From assembly GCA_963675135.1 (NCBI GenBank), contig OY776123.1, positions 870,501-934,500 on the forward strand: 64,000 bases of DNA, in the 5' to 3' direction. Shown in pieces: positions 47,065 through 58,982 of the stretch. How positions within the stretch are numbered: the stretch's first letter is position 1; each line of letters opens with the position of its first letter. Both the position numbers and the translations under genes were made by a program. The notes under the pieces are model-generated. The model was not told where the DNA came from. It saw only the letters and a list, made by a program, of their open reading frames with translations, and ran no database searches. The DNA comes from Galeopsis tetrahit (lineage: Eukaryota; Streptophyta; Magnoliopsida; Lamiales; Lamiaceae).

Positions 47065-48598
47065 CAACACAGGGTATTTGATCTCAATGTAGTCATCACC
47101 ATCGTGATTAGAAGTCGTCGGGAGTTGAGGCCATGCAAGGAAGAAGTAGATATGTAAGACGACCTTGCATGCAACGGGGAGTGGAACGATCATTGTATGT
47201 GTATCCTGTTTTGTATTCGACGTTATACTGGAAATGAGCGTCGATAAATGTTGTAGTAATGTTTGAATGCTTTCGTGTTAGGTGTGATGGATGATATTGA
47301 GTGTTTCTCGTGTGCAACTTATTCATCAGTGATCACACATTAGTATATATATTTAGAATGGTGAAGTTCACAGTATTTGGCTTCTATACATGATTTTTTT
47401 TTTTTTATTGTTCATGGACCTATAAAATTGGCTTCTATACACGATAGATTGGCTAGACTCGTTTACAAGTCGAGTTGAACTTGCTTTCCCGCTCGTTAAT
47501 GTAATTGAGCCGAGTCGAGCTCAGCTTGACAATAGAACAACAAGTGTGTTTTTCAAGAAACACCAACGTTGCTTCTACGAAGATGATATGAATTAACAAT
47601 AACTAATGATAATACTCTACGCAAAACAAATGGCAATGAATATTAATTTGCTCAATGTGCAAATTAAGCACACTAATAATCATGTATTGGAGTATAAATT
47701 AAGCGTTCATGTCGTGAAATCTTACAATGATTATCGAAACCCGCTTATTTCGATTAATAGGAGGCTTGGACACGTTGTTCTTTCTGATGTACTTCATCCA
47801 CACAACATTGAATAGAGCTGTTATACGAACCGAGCTCGTGAGCTCGGCTTGTTCGTTAAATGAGCCGAGCTCGTTAGATACTCGATTTACTAACGAGCCG
47901 GCTCGAGTTCGACTTGTTAGACTCGATATCTAATTTTTTTTCTTTTAATTACATTAGGCTCGGCTCAACTCGATAGGTTTGATAGACTCTTTAACGAGTC
48001 GAGCCGAGCTCGTTTCTTAGCTCGTCAATGTTATCAAGCCGAGCTGAGCTCGAACTTCAAATACTCGGCTCGACTCGAATAACAGCCCTTCAGGGCAACT
48101 CACATCAAGAAATTCAATTTTCTAGCAACATCATACGTTTGCAATCCAACATATCCCACAATAATTTCAAACATGAAACTTTGTATTATTTTTTTTCAAT
48201 TACGTGGCTGAAAAAAATAGGTATTTTTCAATGGCATTAATTCTCAAGCATGCAACATTGTATTTTAGCTTACTATACATCTCTTTTTTTTTTACGTCTC
48301 TATTTTTCTTCAAAATGCAACTTAACTAATACAATTTACAATACCTAGAAATGGCTATATATAATATAATCTTGGCCTCTTGAAAAAAAATGCAAAAAAT
48401 ACATCACTTTGCATTTTATTTATATATATAACGAGTCAAAATAATATTTTTAATTGAATCAATGAACACCAACATTATTATTTGCAATTCACGAATTAAT
48501 GAAACCTAGCTAATTATCAATGATAAATCGATATATGATCACCATGAAAATTATCCAAATAAATATAACCAAACTAATTTAATAAATTTAATTTTCCC
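47065..48598. other. Spacer after LCV with a GAGCTCG-rich element
   Basis: LCV 3' UTR first. From about 47440 to 48092 GAGC/GAGTCGAGC words dominate; the better-bounded part is at 47813-48092. The rest is AT-rich and shows no gene. Confidence 0.5.
47813..48092. mobile_element. GAGCTCG-rich MITE, relative of family J
   Basis: Left AGAGCTGTTATACGAACCGA and right CTCGACTCGAATAACAGCCC are inverted repeats; the body is full of GAGCCGAGCTCG motifs that can fold on themselves. Confidence 0.6.
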
Positions 48599-48865
48599 TT
48601 AAATTTGGTGGGTAGATACATAGAGATTGCCAATAGATCGATACCTTCTTCGTTTCTTGATCATAAATTTAGGTTTCAAGTTGGTGCTCCTTGTAATTTG
48701 CTTCGTTTTCTTCGTGCTCGACGAATCGTCGCGTTGTTGTTCGTCGTCGTTGTTGTTGTCGTCGTCTCCGAATAGACGTATCAGCTGCTGCACTACTTGT
48801 GATTCCATGCTCGCAATATTATCAAGCTCGGTTTTAGGTCTTGATAGAGATGATGAATGTGCCAT
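48599..48865 (-). CDS. Small hypothetical protein (88 aa), uncertain
   Basis: Single-exon ORF on the minus strand. Three parts can be seen: a Ser-rich start with ELDNIASMESQVVQQLIRLF (possible helix, residues 14-33), an Asp/Asn-rich acidic run (GDDDNNNDDEQQRDD), and a basic end (KPKFMIKKRRRYRS). Base composition differs from the AT-rich surroundings, and a TATA-like TTATATATATG lies about 70 bp upstream. I recognise no family. It might be a real small nuclear protein or a chance frame; the charged runs alone do not prove coding. Confidence 0.35.
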   Translation of the reverse strand: MAHSSSLSRPKTELDNIASMESQVVQQLIRLFGDDDNNNDDEQQRDDSSSTKKTKQITRSTNLKPKFMIKKRRRYRSIGNLYVSTHQI

Positions 48866-50870
48866 TACAATTAATTATTTTTTGCAAAAAAAATGTTAAT
48901 GAAGAAAATATGCTTTGAAGGGTTATTTATTTATATATATGTGTTAATTAAATTGTTACACAAACCAAACGCGTTCAATGTTGCTTCTAAGAAGATGATA
49001 GGAAGAAGAGAGAGAGAGAGAGAGAGTAATTTACGTTACATATAAACAACTAATTAATTAAAAAGAATTAGTATTAATTAGTTTAATTATGAGTAGTTAA
49101 AAAAGGGTTTTTTTTTAAATAAAATATTGTTTTGATGATGCCGTAGCCAGCAATCTGATAACTAATTGAGGACAAAGTTTATAAGTTTTGTTTGATTATT
49201 TAATTTGGCTGTTTCAAATTGACTTGATAAAATTGGATTATTTTGGTCATCTTCAGACATGCTTGTTTTAGGGGCCACCAAGGGAATGATGTAATATGAC
49301 TTGAGAGTTGAAAGTTTCTCTACTTTTTTTCTTTGAAGAAAAGTTTGTTACAAAACTTCCAAATATCTTCAAACAAGTAATCTCCAACGAACATGAGAAA
49401 GTTGGAAGACAGGTGCAAACTTTGTCAACGAACTTACAAGTTTGATCTCCATTTCTACTGTGAGACAAATAATTCAAAGTTCGCACTAAGATTAACAGAG
49501 GTAAAAGAAAAATAAAGTTTCACCTAACACTAAAGATATAAGAAATCTAGAACTCAGAAATAAAAATAAAGCTCATGGAGAAAAGAAAAATCGCACAAGA
49601 CGTGAAAAAACTCATAAAATGACAACGACTATGAGGAATGTGACTTGCGAAATTTGTTGTGAGAGCAACAATAGGCTGTTGCATCAAGGGGTCGATGTGA
49701 ATTACGACTCACGATGAAATCGTTCACAAATTAGCATAAATTTATGGCACAGTAATATGACGCAAGACTTCCTCTTTATTTAATTATTTAAAATATATAC
49801 ACACACTTCCTCTCTATTGGGTTGTTTTGACTTAGTTATTGATTGACGAAAAAAATAAATTAGAATTTCTGATAATTGATTGACGCAAAAAGTAATTTGT
49901 ATAGAATAGTATAATTCCATTCTATTTTGGTTGTGCTTTTCGTACAAAAGACTTGGTCTTAAATATAATAACACAAAATATATATATATATATATTTAAA
50001 TAAATAATTCAATTTTTATACAATTAACCCAAACACAAATATATATAATCCTTATTCAGCATAAATCACAAAGAGACACTACCACATCCCCATATTAAGT
50101 TACATCTCATAAATCTTAAAAGACAAAAATAAACATACATGAAACGATAATGATATCCCTTCTAAATCTGAATTAGAGTCTATTCGATCATTTCGACCGT
50201 ACACTAAGCACTACCACATCCCCATATTACGTTCCATAAATTTTAAGACAAAAATAGACATACCAAATGATAATGATATATCTTCTAAATCTATTCGAAA
50301 TTTCGACCATACACTAAGCATCTTGTTCGAAATTTCGACCGTACACTAAGCACTACCACATCCCCATATTACGTTCCATAAATTTTAAGACAAAAATAGA
50401 CATACCAAATGATAATGATATATCTTCTAAATCTATTCGAAATTTCGACCATACACTAAGCATCTTGTTCGAAATTTCGACCGTACACTAAGCATCTTGT
50501 GAATTTTGAGGTATGAGTAGTGACAATCAATCACAAAACATGAGGAAAAAACAAGAAATGCATGGTCTCAACAAGGGAAAAAAAGAATGTAGTTGAAGTA
50601 TATAATCTTTTGAAATTACATTTATATCCCTCAAGGGGGCATAACTTACAACTAAGGCTGCATCATATCATCTTGAGAGATCATAACAAAAGAATTAATG
50701 AAACCATTTTCAAAACAAATATCAATAAATCACCTCCCAATCCACTTCACCTATACAAGACTGAGAATCAAAACCCCTTTATTTCTACCTCAGGTACATC
50801 ATCTTCTCCAGGGGCAAAACCGTCCTAGAAAACTTGTCGTCTCGCTTCACAACGAACACTCCCGTTTCCC
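48866..50870. other. AT-rich spacer with tandem repeats, CESA 3' side
   Basis: (AG)n tract at about 49010-49027. 49250-49750 has higher complexity but only short ORFs on both strands. A ~141 bp tandem repeat is at 50074-50495. The last ~300 bp is probably the CESA 3' UTR. Confidence 0.5.
50074..50495. repeat. ~141 bp tandem repeat, about three copies
   Basis: CACTACCACATCCCCATATT occurs at about 50078, 50210 and 50351, each followed by ACATACCAAATGATAATGAT-like sequence and ATTTCGACCGTACACTAAGC. The last two units are almost identical; the first is diverged. Confidence 0.85.
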
Positions 50871-53800
50871 CTAGTCGTCACAATTGAGTCCACAAATCTC
50901 AAGAACCGGGCCTTCTCTCGAGATGAATGGATTTATCCTCACCCAAACGAGCGTCAAAATCGACGCAAGTAAAACCGACCAAATCACGATTACAGTCGGA
51001 ACCCTCTCTTGCTTACCTGTCAAACCTTTGAGGAAGGGGTAGAGATGCATAATAACCCATATCGCGAAGAACAATCTACCGAACAACGGGCCCCACGAAT
51101 CGTACCCGTTGTTAATGGCATCTGCAAGCCCGACTACAACCCCGACTATATTCATGATTAATAAAGTTGTCGGTGGGATTAACAACGACGTCCATTTGAA
51201 GATGTACAGCTCAGCAAAGTCTCCGTCGTCTCCTCCTTTTGAGGTGACGGTGAAGTTTGTGCTCACACCGGCTAAGACTTTGAGTAATCCTTGAAACAGA
51301 GCGAAAAGGTGGGACGAAACGCCTCCAATCACCCAGAACTGCTCGTTTCTCCACCAGTCATCGATTCCAACACCGCCCCATTGCATCTCGAGGATACCGG
51401 TCACAGCAATAACCATGAAAAGGGCCATAAAAATGATGCTCGCATAATTACTGATCTGTAAATCGAACAATTAGTCAAGTAAAGCTTCGAGCAACAAATA
51501 AACGAACTATTACTAATATACTCCCTAGAATGACAAAATAAGTTTTGTTTGACTGACAACGAGCAACACTTGGGTTCACGGTCCAACTGGTGTATACAAG
51601 TATTTGGCACTTACGAGTAATGCAAATCAATCGATGCAAATATTAAAGTGATTTTGCATTACTTGCAAAGGAATTCATTCGGTCATTCTAGAGGGTATAT
51701 GTTAATATTTCAAACCTCAAGGGGAGATTTTGTAATTTACGCAAAATTATACTCAAGATTCCGAGAGCAGAGAACGTACCTCGGGGACGATAAATTTCCC
51801 AGTAAGAAGGCAGATGGCTGGCAATGTGCAGTAAACGAGCAAAGGAATAGAAGTAAATGGATAAACAACGGAGTTTATATACGAGAATCGTTCCAACAAC
51901 TTCAATCCTCCCCCGTATCCATACCAAATGGGACAATGTTTGCTCAGGAAAATCTCGACTGAACCAAGAGCCCATCTAAGAACCTGATGAAGACGATCCG
52001 AAAGATTGATGGGAGCAGAGCCCTTAAATGCGGGCCTCTTAGGCATGCAGTAGACCGAACGCCACCCATGGCAATGCATCTTGAATCCCGTCAAGATATC
52101 TTCAGTAACTGACCCGTATATCCAACCGACCTGATTCAGCACACCAATATTAAGGAAAGATAAGAAAATCATAAACGAGAGGGATAACTTACAGGACTAA
52201 AAATAAATTGGGTTGGTCTGCTATGGACTCGAGTGCATGTTATGCACCCTAGTCCCTGTTGCACTTTTCAGTTTTACTGACTTACACTTTTTAGTAAATG
52301 GTGTTGCACTTTCAATTATTAAACTGTATAATAATATTTTTAGTAATAATTGAAAAGTGCAACACCATTTACCAAAAAGTGTAAATCAGTAAAACTGAAA
52401 AGTGCAACATGGACTAGGGTGCATAACATGCACTCGAGTGCATACTAGACTTTACCAAATAAATTTCCCATAACGAAATAATAACAAAAGTTACCTCCTT
52501 TCCCCAATCCGTCTTATCTTCATAACCACAGCCGATAACATGGATTGCTTCCTTTAAGAGTGATGACGAACTTGCTGGTATAGGATTACCACCGTTTTCT
52601 AGAAGCGTTGACGCCACGAAAACGGGGGATTGCCCAAATTTCTTCTCGAGTTTCTCTTGGGGAATCAGAGGTCGATTGACAATATTCGTTTCTGCAAATA
52701 AAAAAACTCAATCAAATGTACCTTTTCTCGGTTCTTTCTTTCTCAATGATTAATAAGTAAGTCCTACCTTCGATCCCTTCTTCGATGGTTTCAAGAGCAT
52801 GAATCTGCTTAGACGCCTCTCGGTGCTTCGACTTCTTCTTATCTTTCTTTGTTTTCCCTTTTTTACCCTTCCTAGAACCCCAACACAAACAGCACCATTT
52901 TGGCCAGCAGTTACAAGTCTTGCTAGGTCGTTTCTTCTTAGTAGGAGCATCGAATCCATATAATGCTTGCCTTCTGAAAACACATCCCGTTCCCACGTAT
53001 ATAGGCCCTTGCAAACCGTCTAAGCCCTTCATATTGATCTGTAAAAACGATAGTCAGGGGCATGATGGTAAAAGTAACCGAGCAAACGGATACAAAGTGA
53101 AGAATATACATACATCGAAAAACACAACGTTACGATTGGAATATCTATCATGACGATCGATTCCATCGAATCTTTGAGGGAACTGCACGTAGCAGATTTT
53201 CTTTCCGACCGTGGGGTCCATCATGAAGCACATAGCTTCCCTCATAGCTTTGCTGTTGTTTATATAGTGATCGCAGTCGACGTTCAGAAGATAGGGAGCG
53301 TTCGACAGAACTGCTGAAACTCTCATCTGTAAAATTCGGCAAAAGTGAGTAAGAAACTAGAACTCGAAAAAAATTAAAAAAACGCAATAGACGCTCACCA
53401 GTGAATTCATGGCCCCAGCCTTCTTGTGATGCTCGAATCCAGGCCTCTTTTCACGAGAAACGTAGACGAGACGAGGGAGCACATTCCCTTCGATATCACG
53501 AACGCCATCATGACCAAGAAATACCTTTTGAAACAGCAACTTAAGAATTAAAACTGACTCACGGAAAAAAAAAATTATATATACTCCCTCCGTCCCGTGA
53601 TTACTTGCATACTTTCCTTATTTGGACGTCCCAAAATTACTTGCACACTCTTAATATGGAAATACCCCACAAAATTAATACCCTCCCAACATCATTTTAT
53701 TTTCAAAATTGCCACCACCTTTTTACATACATTTTACTTTACACCTCATCATATCCACTTTACACCTCACCAAATTACCTAAAATACCCCTCCTTTATCT

Positions 53801-56800
53801 TACATCACCAACCACTAAATTCACTTTTCTTAAACAATGTGCCGGTCAAACCGTGCAAGTAATCTTGGGACGGAGGGAGTATATATTAAAAAAAACGAAA
53901 AATCGATTATGAATATCACTAACCTGGATCATACCAGGATGGTCCCGGACATTGTTACCAGGCCACAGCGTTCCATCCTGCATAGTCCAACCTTCTTCCG
54001 GAACCTTCTTTGCACGGGCTACCAATTTATTGATATTAACTTTGAACACCTCGTATTCTCTCTGTACTCAAAAACCGGACAATAAATTATTAGAGTTAGT
54101 TGAATCAAACCGAAAGATAGTATAGAAGATACATACCTTCATTGCACGCCTTTCTCTAACGAACGCAGGTTCTACTTTGTTCCTCAGATAGTCGATCTTC
54201 TGATTGAAGTACCATTCCGGAGCTCGTGGTTCAATGCTGAATTTCTTGCAAAAAGGAACCCATTTTCTAGCGAATTCCGATGTCTCAGAAAGTGCCTCGA
54301 AAGTGAGCATAGCTGCTCCGTCATCTGATACATAGCACGATACTTTATCGACTGGGTAATCGACAGCAAGGATCGAGAGAACCGTGTTTGCTGTAATCAA
54401 TGGAGGTTCTTTCAAGGGGTCCACCGTGCTGACGAAGACGTCTATATCAGCTAATTCGGAGGATATTCCTTCTTTCTCGTACCTAAAAGTGGTAAAATTA
54501 AGGTTAACAAACACATGGGAAACGTCGAATTCACTTTGGAGATTAGTGGAAAAGAGTGTATGTACCTAAGAGAGAGACGATCGAGGTATGTTTCTCGTTC
54601 AATTGGATACCATTTGGGAAACTGATCGAGTATCCATGATACAGCGAACCATATCTCACAGATAAGTGATGTCAACCATAATCCATATGCATCGGGAACG
54701 GGATGGAGAATTCGATAGTGAAAAAATAAACCAAGAACCACTAGACGAAGGATGATTATCATTCGATACGGGTTTATCTTGCTTGAAGCAATTGGTAGTT
54801 TCCTCGAAAGCGGTTGTCTCCCTTCATCCATCCTAGACAAATTCATAGATATAAAAATCAGATTAGAACTACAACTGGACCAAAATGTCGAAAAATTGAA
54901 AGTAACAGGACTATTTTCAATTCATGAAAGTCGACAAAACTAAAATCATAACAAGGGAAACTTGCAAAACTATTAAAAACACTATTAAGGGTATTACTAA
55001 CATGGGCAAATCTTGATCACCCTCGTCAAAATCATGAGTGCCACCCGGGTGTTTGACCACTTGAAGTTTTTCATTTTGCCTTCTTTTCCATTCTTCCAAA
55101 CGATCCTTCCACGCAACACTACCATAGCCATATAGTGCAATATCTTTCTCCGGAACCATAGGCCTCGGTTGCACTAGTACATAAAGTAAATAATGAATAA
55201 AAATAGTGATGAAAACGGTTTTCAAAAAAAAAAAAACTTAAAACCCAAAACAAACATCGCCTAAATATGATCACATGAAACAACTTACAAGGGGCTGGTG
55301 TACCCGAAGGATTAGGATGAATACCAATCTTGTTATTGACATATGGGGGTATAATGATAGCATTTTGATTATATGGAACCTCCGCATCCTGCCATTATCG
55401 ATAGACGTTAAGCTCAAGATTATACAATTAAAAACACACACACGAAGAAGAGATTTCTTACCTCTTCGCCGTATGTCAAAAGAGGCATATTAAAACCCTG
55501 GGGTGAATCACGACTTGAGGTTGCAACTAAACCACCATGGGTAGAAGTGGCCCCCGCAAACCGATAAAAGCCCGAAGCCTCATCTTTTGCATCACCAAAC
55601 TCTTTGTCCAAATCATCAACATCATCTTCATCCTCATCACCCTCAACTCTAGGGAAACCTACGATATGAATGAATATATTAACACGAAACAGAAAGATTT
55701 CAGAACGAAAAAACAACAAGATTGACTAACACTCACCTTTGATACGCTTAAATCTGGTTTTGCATTGGGGACAAGACTGGTTTCCCTCCTTCCTTTCATA
55801 CTTATAGCAATTCTTACAGATGGGGAATGCGCATTCGTTGCACGCAACAAAGGGTTCATTTGTCTTCTCATCTATCACTCCCACTTCGTCACCGCAAATT
55901 TGGCATTTTTCTTCACTTAGTTCATGAACTGACTTAATCTATACAAGTAGCAGAAATCACGAGTTTTATTCCCATTAGCAACTCGTCGAAAAGCAACAAA
56001 CAACACAAATTGGCATCTACAAAGTCCTACATTCCTCATAATATTCCTTTCTGCCACAAATACAGAGACGTGACGAAGAAACGAGCAATCAAACTCAGAG
56101 GAAACACAATGCTTCAAAAGCATTAAACTAATAATCCATGATAACATTCATATAAATTTCACATGAGACTAATAAACAACAACAACAAAAAAGGCCATCA
56201 AACAACTTCCATATAACAATCTCATGCCAAATACCAAAACCCCACACAAATACATAAACAAAAAAACAAAATCTAAAGAAAGTGTTTCATGAAACCAAGA
56301 TAACATTCATATAAATTTCACATGAGACTAATAAACAACAACAAAAAGGCCTAATCAAACAACTAACACACAACAATCCCATGCCAAATACCAAACCCCA
56401 CACAAAACATAAACAAAAAAACAAAATCTAAAGAAAGTGTTTCATGAAACCATGATAACATTCATATAAATTTCACATGAGACTAATAAACAACAACAAA
56501 AAAGGCCTAATCAAACAACTAACACACAACAATCTCATGCCAAATACCAAACCCCACACAAAACATAAACAAAAAAACAAAATCTAAAGAAAGTGTTTCA
56601 TGAAACCATGATAACATTCATATAAATTTCACATGAGACTAATAAACAACAACAAAAAAGGCCTAATCAAACAACTAACACACAACAATCCCATGCCAAA
56701 TACCAAAACCCCACACAAATACATAAACAAAAAAACAAAATCTAAAGAAAGTGTTTCATGAAACCAAGATAACATTCATATAAATTTCACATGAGACTAA

Positions 56801-57351
56801 TAAGCAACAACAAAAAAGGCCTAATCAAACAACTTACACACAACAATCTCATGCCAAATACCAAACCCCACACAAAACATAAACAAAAAAACAAAATCTA
56901 AAGAAAGTGTTTCATGAAACCATGATAACATTCATATAAATTTCACATGAGACTAATAAACAACAACAAAAAAGGCCTAATCAAACAACTAACACACAAC
57001 AATCCCATGCCAAATACCAAAACCCCACACAAATACATAAACAAAAAAACAAAATCTAAAGAAAGTGTTTCATGAAACCAAGATAACATTCATATAAATT
57101 TCACATGAGACTAATAAGCAACAACAAAAAAGGCCTAATCAAACAACTTACACACAACAATCTCATGCCAAATACCAAACCCCCACACAAATACACCATG
57201 CATTGCAAACAAAAACAAAATCTAAAGGGAATCTAAAAAGATGAAACTATTTCAAAGAACTCACCTTCCCAATTTCATCAGCATTTATAAGAATAAACTC
57301 GTTCCTATTGTGAGAGCCAGCAACAAGCCTCCCCCCTGTATTCATCGCCAT
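50871..57351 (-). CDS. CESA6: Cellulose synthase catalytic subunit, CESA6 clade
   Basis: Fourteen exons: 57351-57265, 55938-55737, 55658-55462, 55388-55289, 55173-55002, 54832-54566, 54482-54137, 54061-53924, 53524-53399, 53326-53114, 53038-52768, 52691-52495, 52130-51780 and 51455-50871. Phases close; 1083 residues. The N-terminus MAMNTGGRLVAGSHNRNEF and C-terminus GPVLEICGLNC mark the CESA2/5/6/9 clade of primary-wall synthases. A RING-type zinc finger (CQICGDE, CNECAFPIC, CPQC) lies near residues 41-86. GT-2 motifs are present: Asp363 (STVDPLKEP), DCD 562-564, TED 781-783 and QVLRW 821-825. Two membrane helices precede and about six follow the catalytic domain. It polymerises UDP-glucose to cellulose in plasma-membrane rosettes with CESA1 and CESA3. 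Introns 1, 5, 8 and 12 carry a tandem array, a MITE fragment, a MITE and a foldback. Confidence 0.96.
52217..52456. mobile_element. Foldback element copy 2 (CESA intron 12)
   Basis: Same arms as 37742-37948: GACTCGAGTGCATGTTATGC at the left and GCATAACATGCACTCGAGTG at the right, ~100 bp arms around a ~25 bp AT-rich loop. In the sense of the gene the intron RNA would fold into one long hairpin. Confidence 0.85.
53583..53881. mobile_element. MITE family E copy 4 (CESA intron 8)
   Basis: ACTCCCTCCGTCCCGTGATT at the left and CTTGGGACGGAGGGAGTAT at the right, flanked by TA. Contains GTGCCGGTCAAACCGTGCAA as in the other copies. Ends are near-perfect, so this may be the youngest copy. Confidence 0.8.
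54877..55000. mobile_element. Fragment of MITE family A (CESA intron 5)
   Basis: ACCAAAATGTCGAAAAATTGAAAGT, TATTTTCAATTCATGAAAGTCG and AAAAACACTATTAAGGG match the right half of the elements in the kinase introns (1643-1884, 2543-2850). The left half is missing. Confidence 0.6.
56134..57225. repeat. ~157 bp tandem array, seven copies, in CESA intron 1
   Basis: GATAACATTCATATAAATTT starts at about 56140, 56299, 56453, 56610, 56768, 56924 and 57082 (spacing 154-159). Units alternate between variants: CATGATAAC with AATAAACAAC, and CAAGATAAC with AATAAGCAAC. The pair from 56610 is repeated nearly exactly from 56924, so a two-unit (~314 bp) higher-order repeat has formed. The array fills about 80% of intron 1 (55939-57264). 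No coding potential. Confidence 0.92.
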
Positions 57352-57765
57352 TTTTCCCCCAAAAAAACTCCTCAAATAATCCCAATTTCTTGCAAAATCA
57401 CACTCAAAAACAGTCGAGATTTAGTCCCATAAAAAACCCCTTTACAATCCACCTTTTAATGTACCAAAAAATCACCCCAAGATTCCACTAATCGATTACA
57501 CAATGGAGGAATGAAAAAGGGGGGCGAGGGTTTTTCTCTTACAAATTTAGCGTAAACCCCATTTGAGAATTCATTCACTCAAAAAAAACTCCACTTTGGG
57601 AAAAGCACACTAATGTACAGAATTCTGGAAAGTCAAGAAAACCAAAAGGCTGAATTTTTAGTGTTCTTGAAAAACGTAAATAAAATTAATTGGAGATTTT
57701 TGTTTTTACAAGCTCACGCTGCACTGTAATCTGGCTGGACACAACACAATCGATAGACCCTTTTA

Positions 57766-58168
57766 CGGGATGTTTGGATTTCAAGATCCAAAACCCGTTT
57801 TACTTCGGGATTTAAAAACCGGTTTTCAAAATCCACTCAAAACCACCCTTATCAAACATATTGATTTGACATAAAGTTATATCTATATAATATTACTCCA
57901 ATCATTATATTCTTTTTCAACAATAATATAATAATACTATAATAATATAATAATACAATAATATAATACATTTAATCAACTAATCATTATAATCTCACCA
58001 AACAATAATATAATAATACAAACTCATTCAATCTTACAACTTAATTTGACATAAAGTTAAATCCTTCACTATTCCAAAACCCAAAAGAAACACCCATATT
58101 ATTATTCATAGGGATTTCAAAAATCTGGTTTTTAAAACCACCCAAAGCCCAAAAGAAACATCCCCTTA
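57766..58168. mobile_element. MITE family G copy 2
   Basis: Same order of blocks as 36047-36502: GGATTTCAAGATCCAAAACC, ATTGATTTGACATAAAGTTA, the AATAATATAATAATACAA run, and the AAAGAAACATCCCCTTA end. Same orientation, slightly shorter. Confidence 0.75.
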
Positions 58169-58624
58169 GAGTCTTGATTGTAAGGAGAGTGTGAAAAGCA
58201 AATGTACCTTTTATAAATATTAAATAAATAATTCAAGAATCACACCAAACAAATTCTCCCTCACTCTCAATTCATTAAATAATAGTACTATACAAAAGAC
58301 AAGTTTTATTAAATTACTCCTTTCCTTTTTATAATATAGAAATTGATTTTATTTTAGATTTGTTTTAATTTAAAAATTGTTTATTACTCCGTAATATTAA
58401 AGGAGATAAAATTGTTTTAAGACGGGTATGATAAAAGTAATGTTTGATGCAAAAAGTCGATCCAGGTGTTAGGCGGTCCTAATCGACTCGATTTTCGATT
58501 TCTGAGCGTCCGGACAAAAAATCGACTTTTGCGACTGTCTAGGTGCCCTAATTTTTTTTTTTTAGTAGGTGTCCGATTTTATTTTCGACATCTGCAACTT
58601 TGGAGTGCAGTATTAAAATATTTT

Positions 58625-58982
58625 GGGTTAATTGCAAATTAAATCATCACCTTTCACTGGATTGCAATTTAATCTAAAGTTTTTTAATAATTGCAAATAA
58701 AATCATCACCTTTCAATGTTGTTACAATTTAGACTTCTAGACAATTTCATTTGTGCCCGAATTTGACGTTTCGAGATTAGATCGAAATAAAAAAACAATG
58801 TTGTTTCATTAAAAAGGTGTCACATCAGTCAACCACGTTAGATTTGAGCACAAATGAGACTATTAAGAAGTTTAAATTGCAACCATATTTAAAGGTGGTG
58901 ATTTTATTTGCAATTATTCAAAAGTTTAGATTAAATTGCAATTCAGTGAAAGGTGGTAATTTAATTTGCAATTAACCCAAAT
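58625..58982. mobile_element. Long inverted-repeat MITE
   Basis: Left arm GGGTTAATTGCAAATTAAAT then CATCACCTTTCACTGGATTG; right arm CAATTCAGTGAAAGGTGG then ATTTAATTTGCAATTAACCC. Arms of ~100 bp pair with few mismatches around a GC-richer centre. Confidence 0.8.

Noticed and set aside
48599..48865. VQ-motif protein
   Set aside because: The FxxxVQxhTG core is absent; the VVQQLIRL stretch is only superficially similar.
56134..57225. CRISPR-like array
   Set aside because: Units are contiguous ~157 bp repeats without short spacers, inside a plant intron.
50871..57351. Cellulose-synthase-like (CSL) gene instead of CESA
   Set aside because: The N-terminal RING finger, the plant-conserved region and the C-terminal GLNC ending are CESA features; CSLD/CSLA lack this combination.
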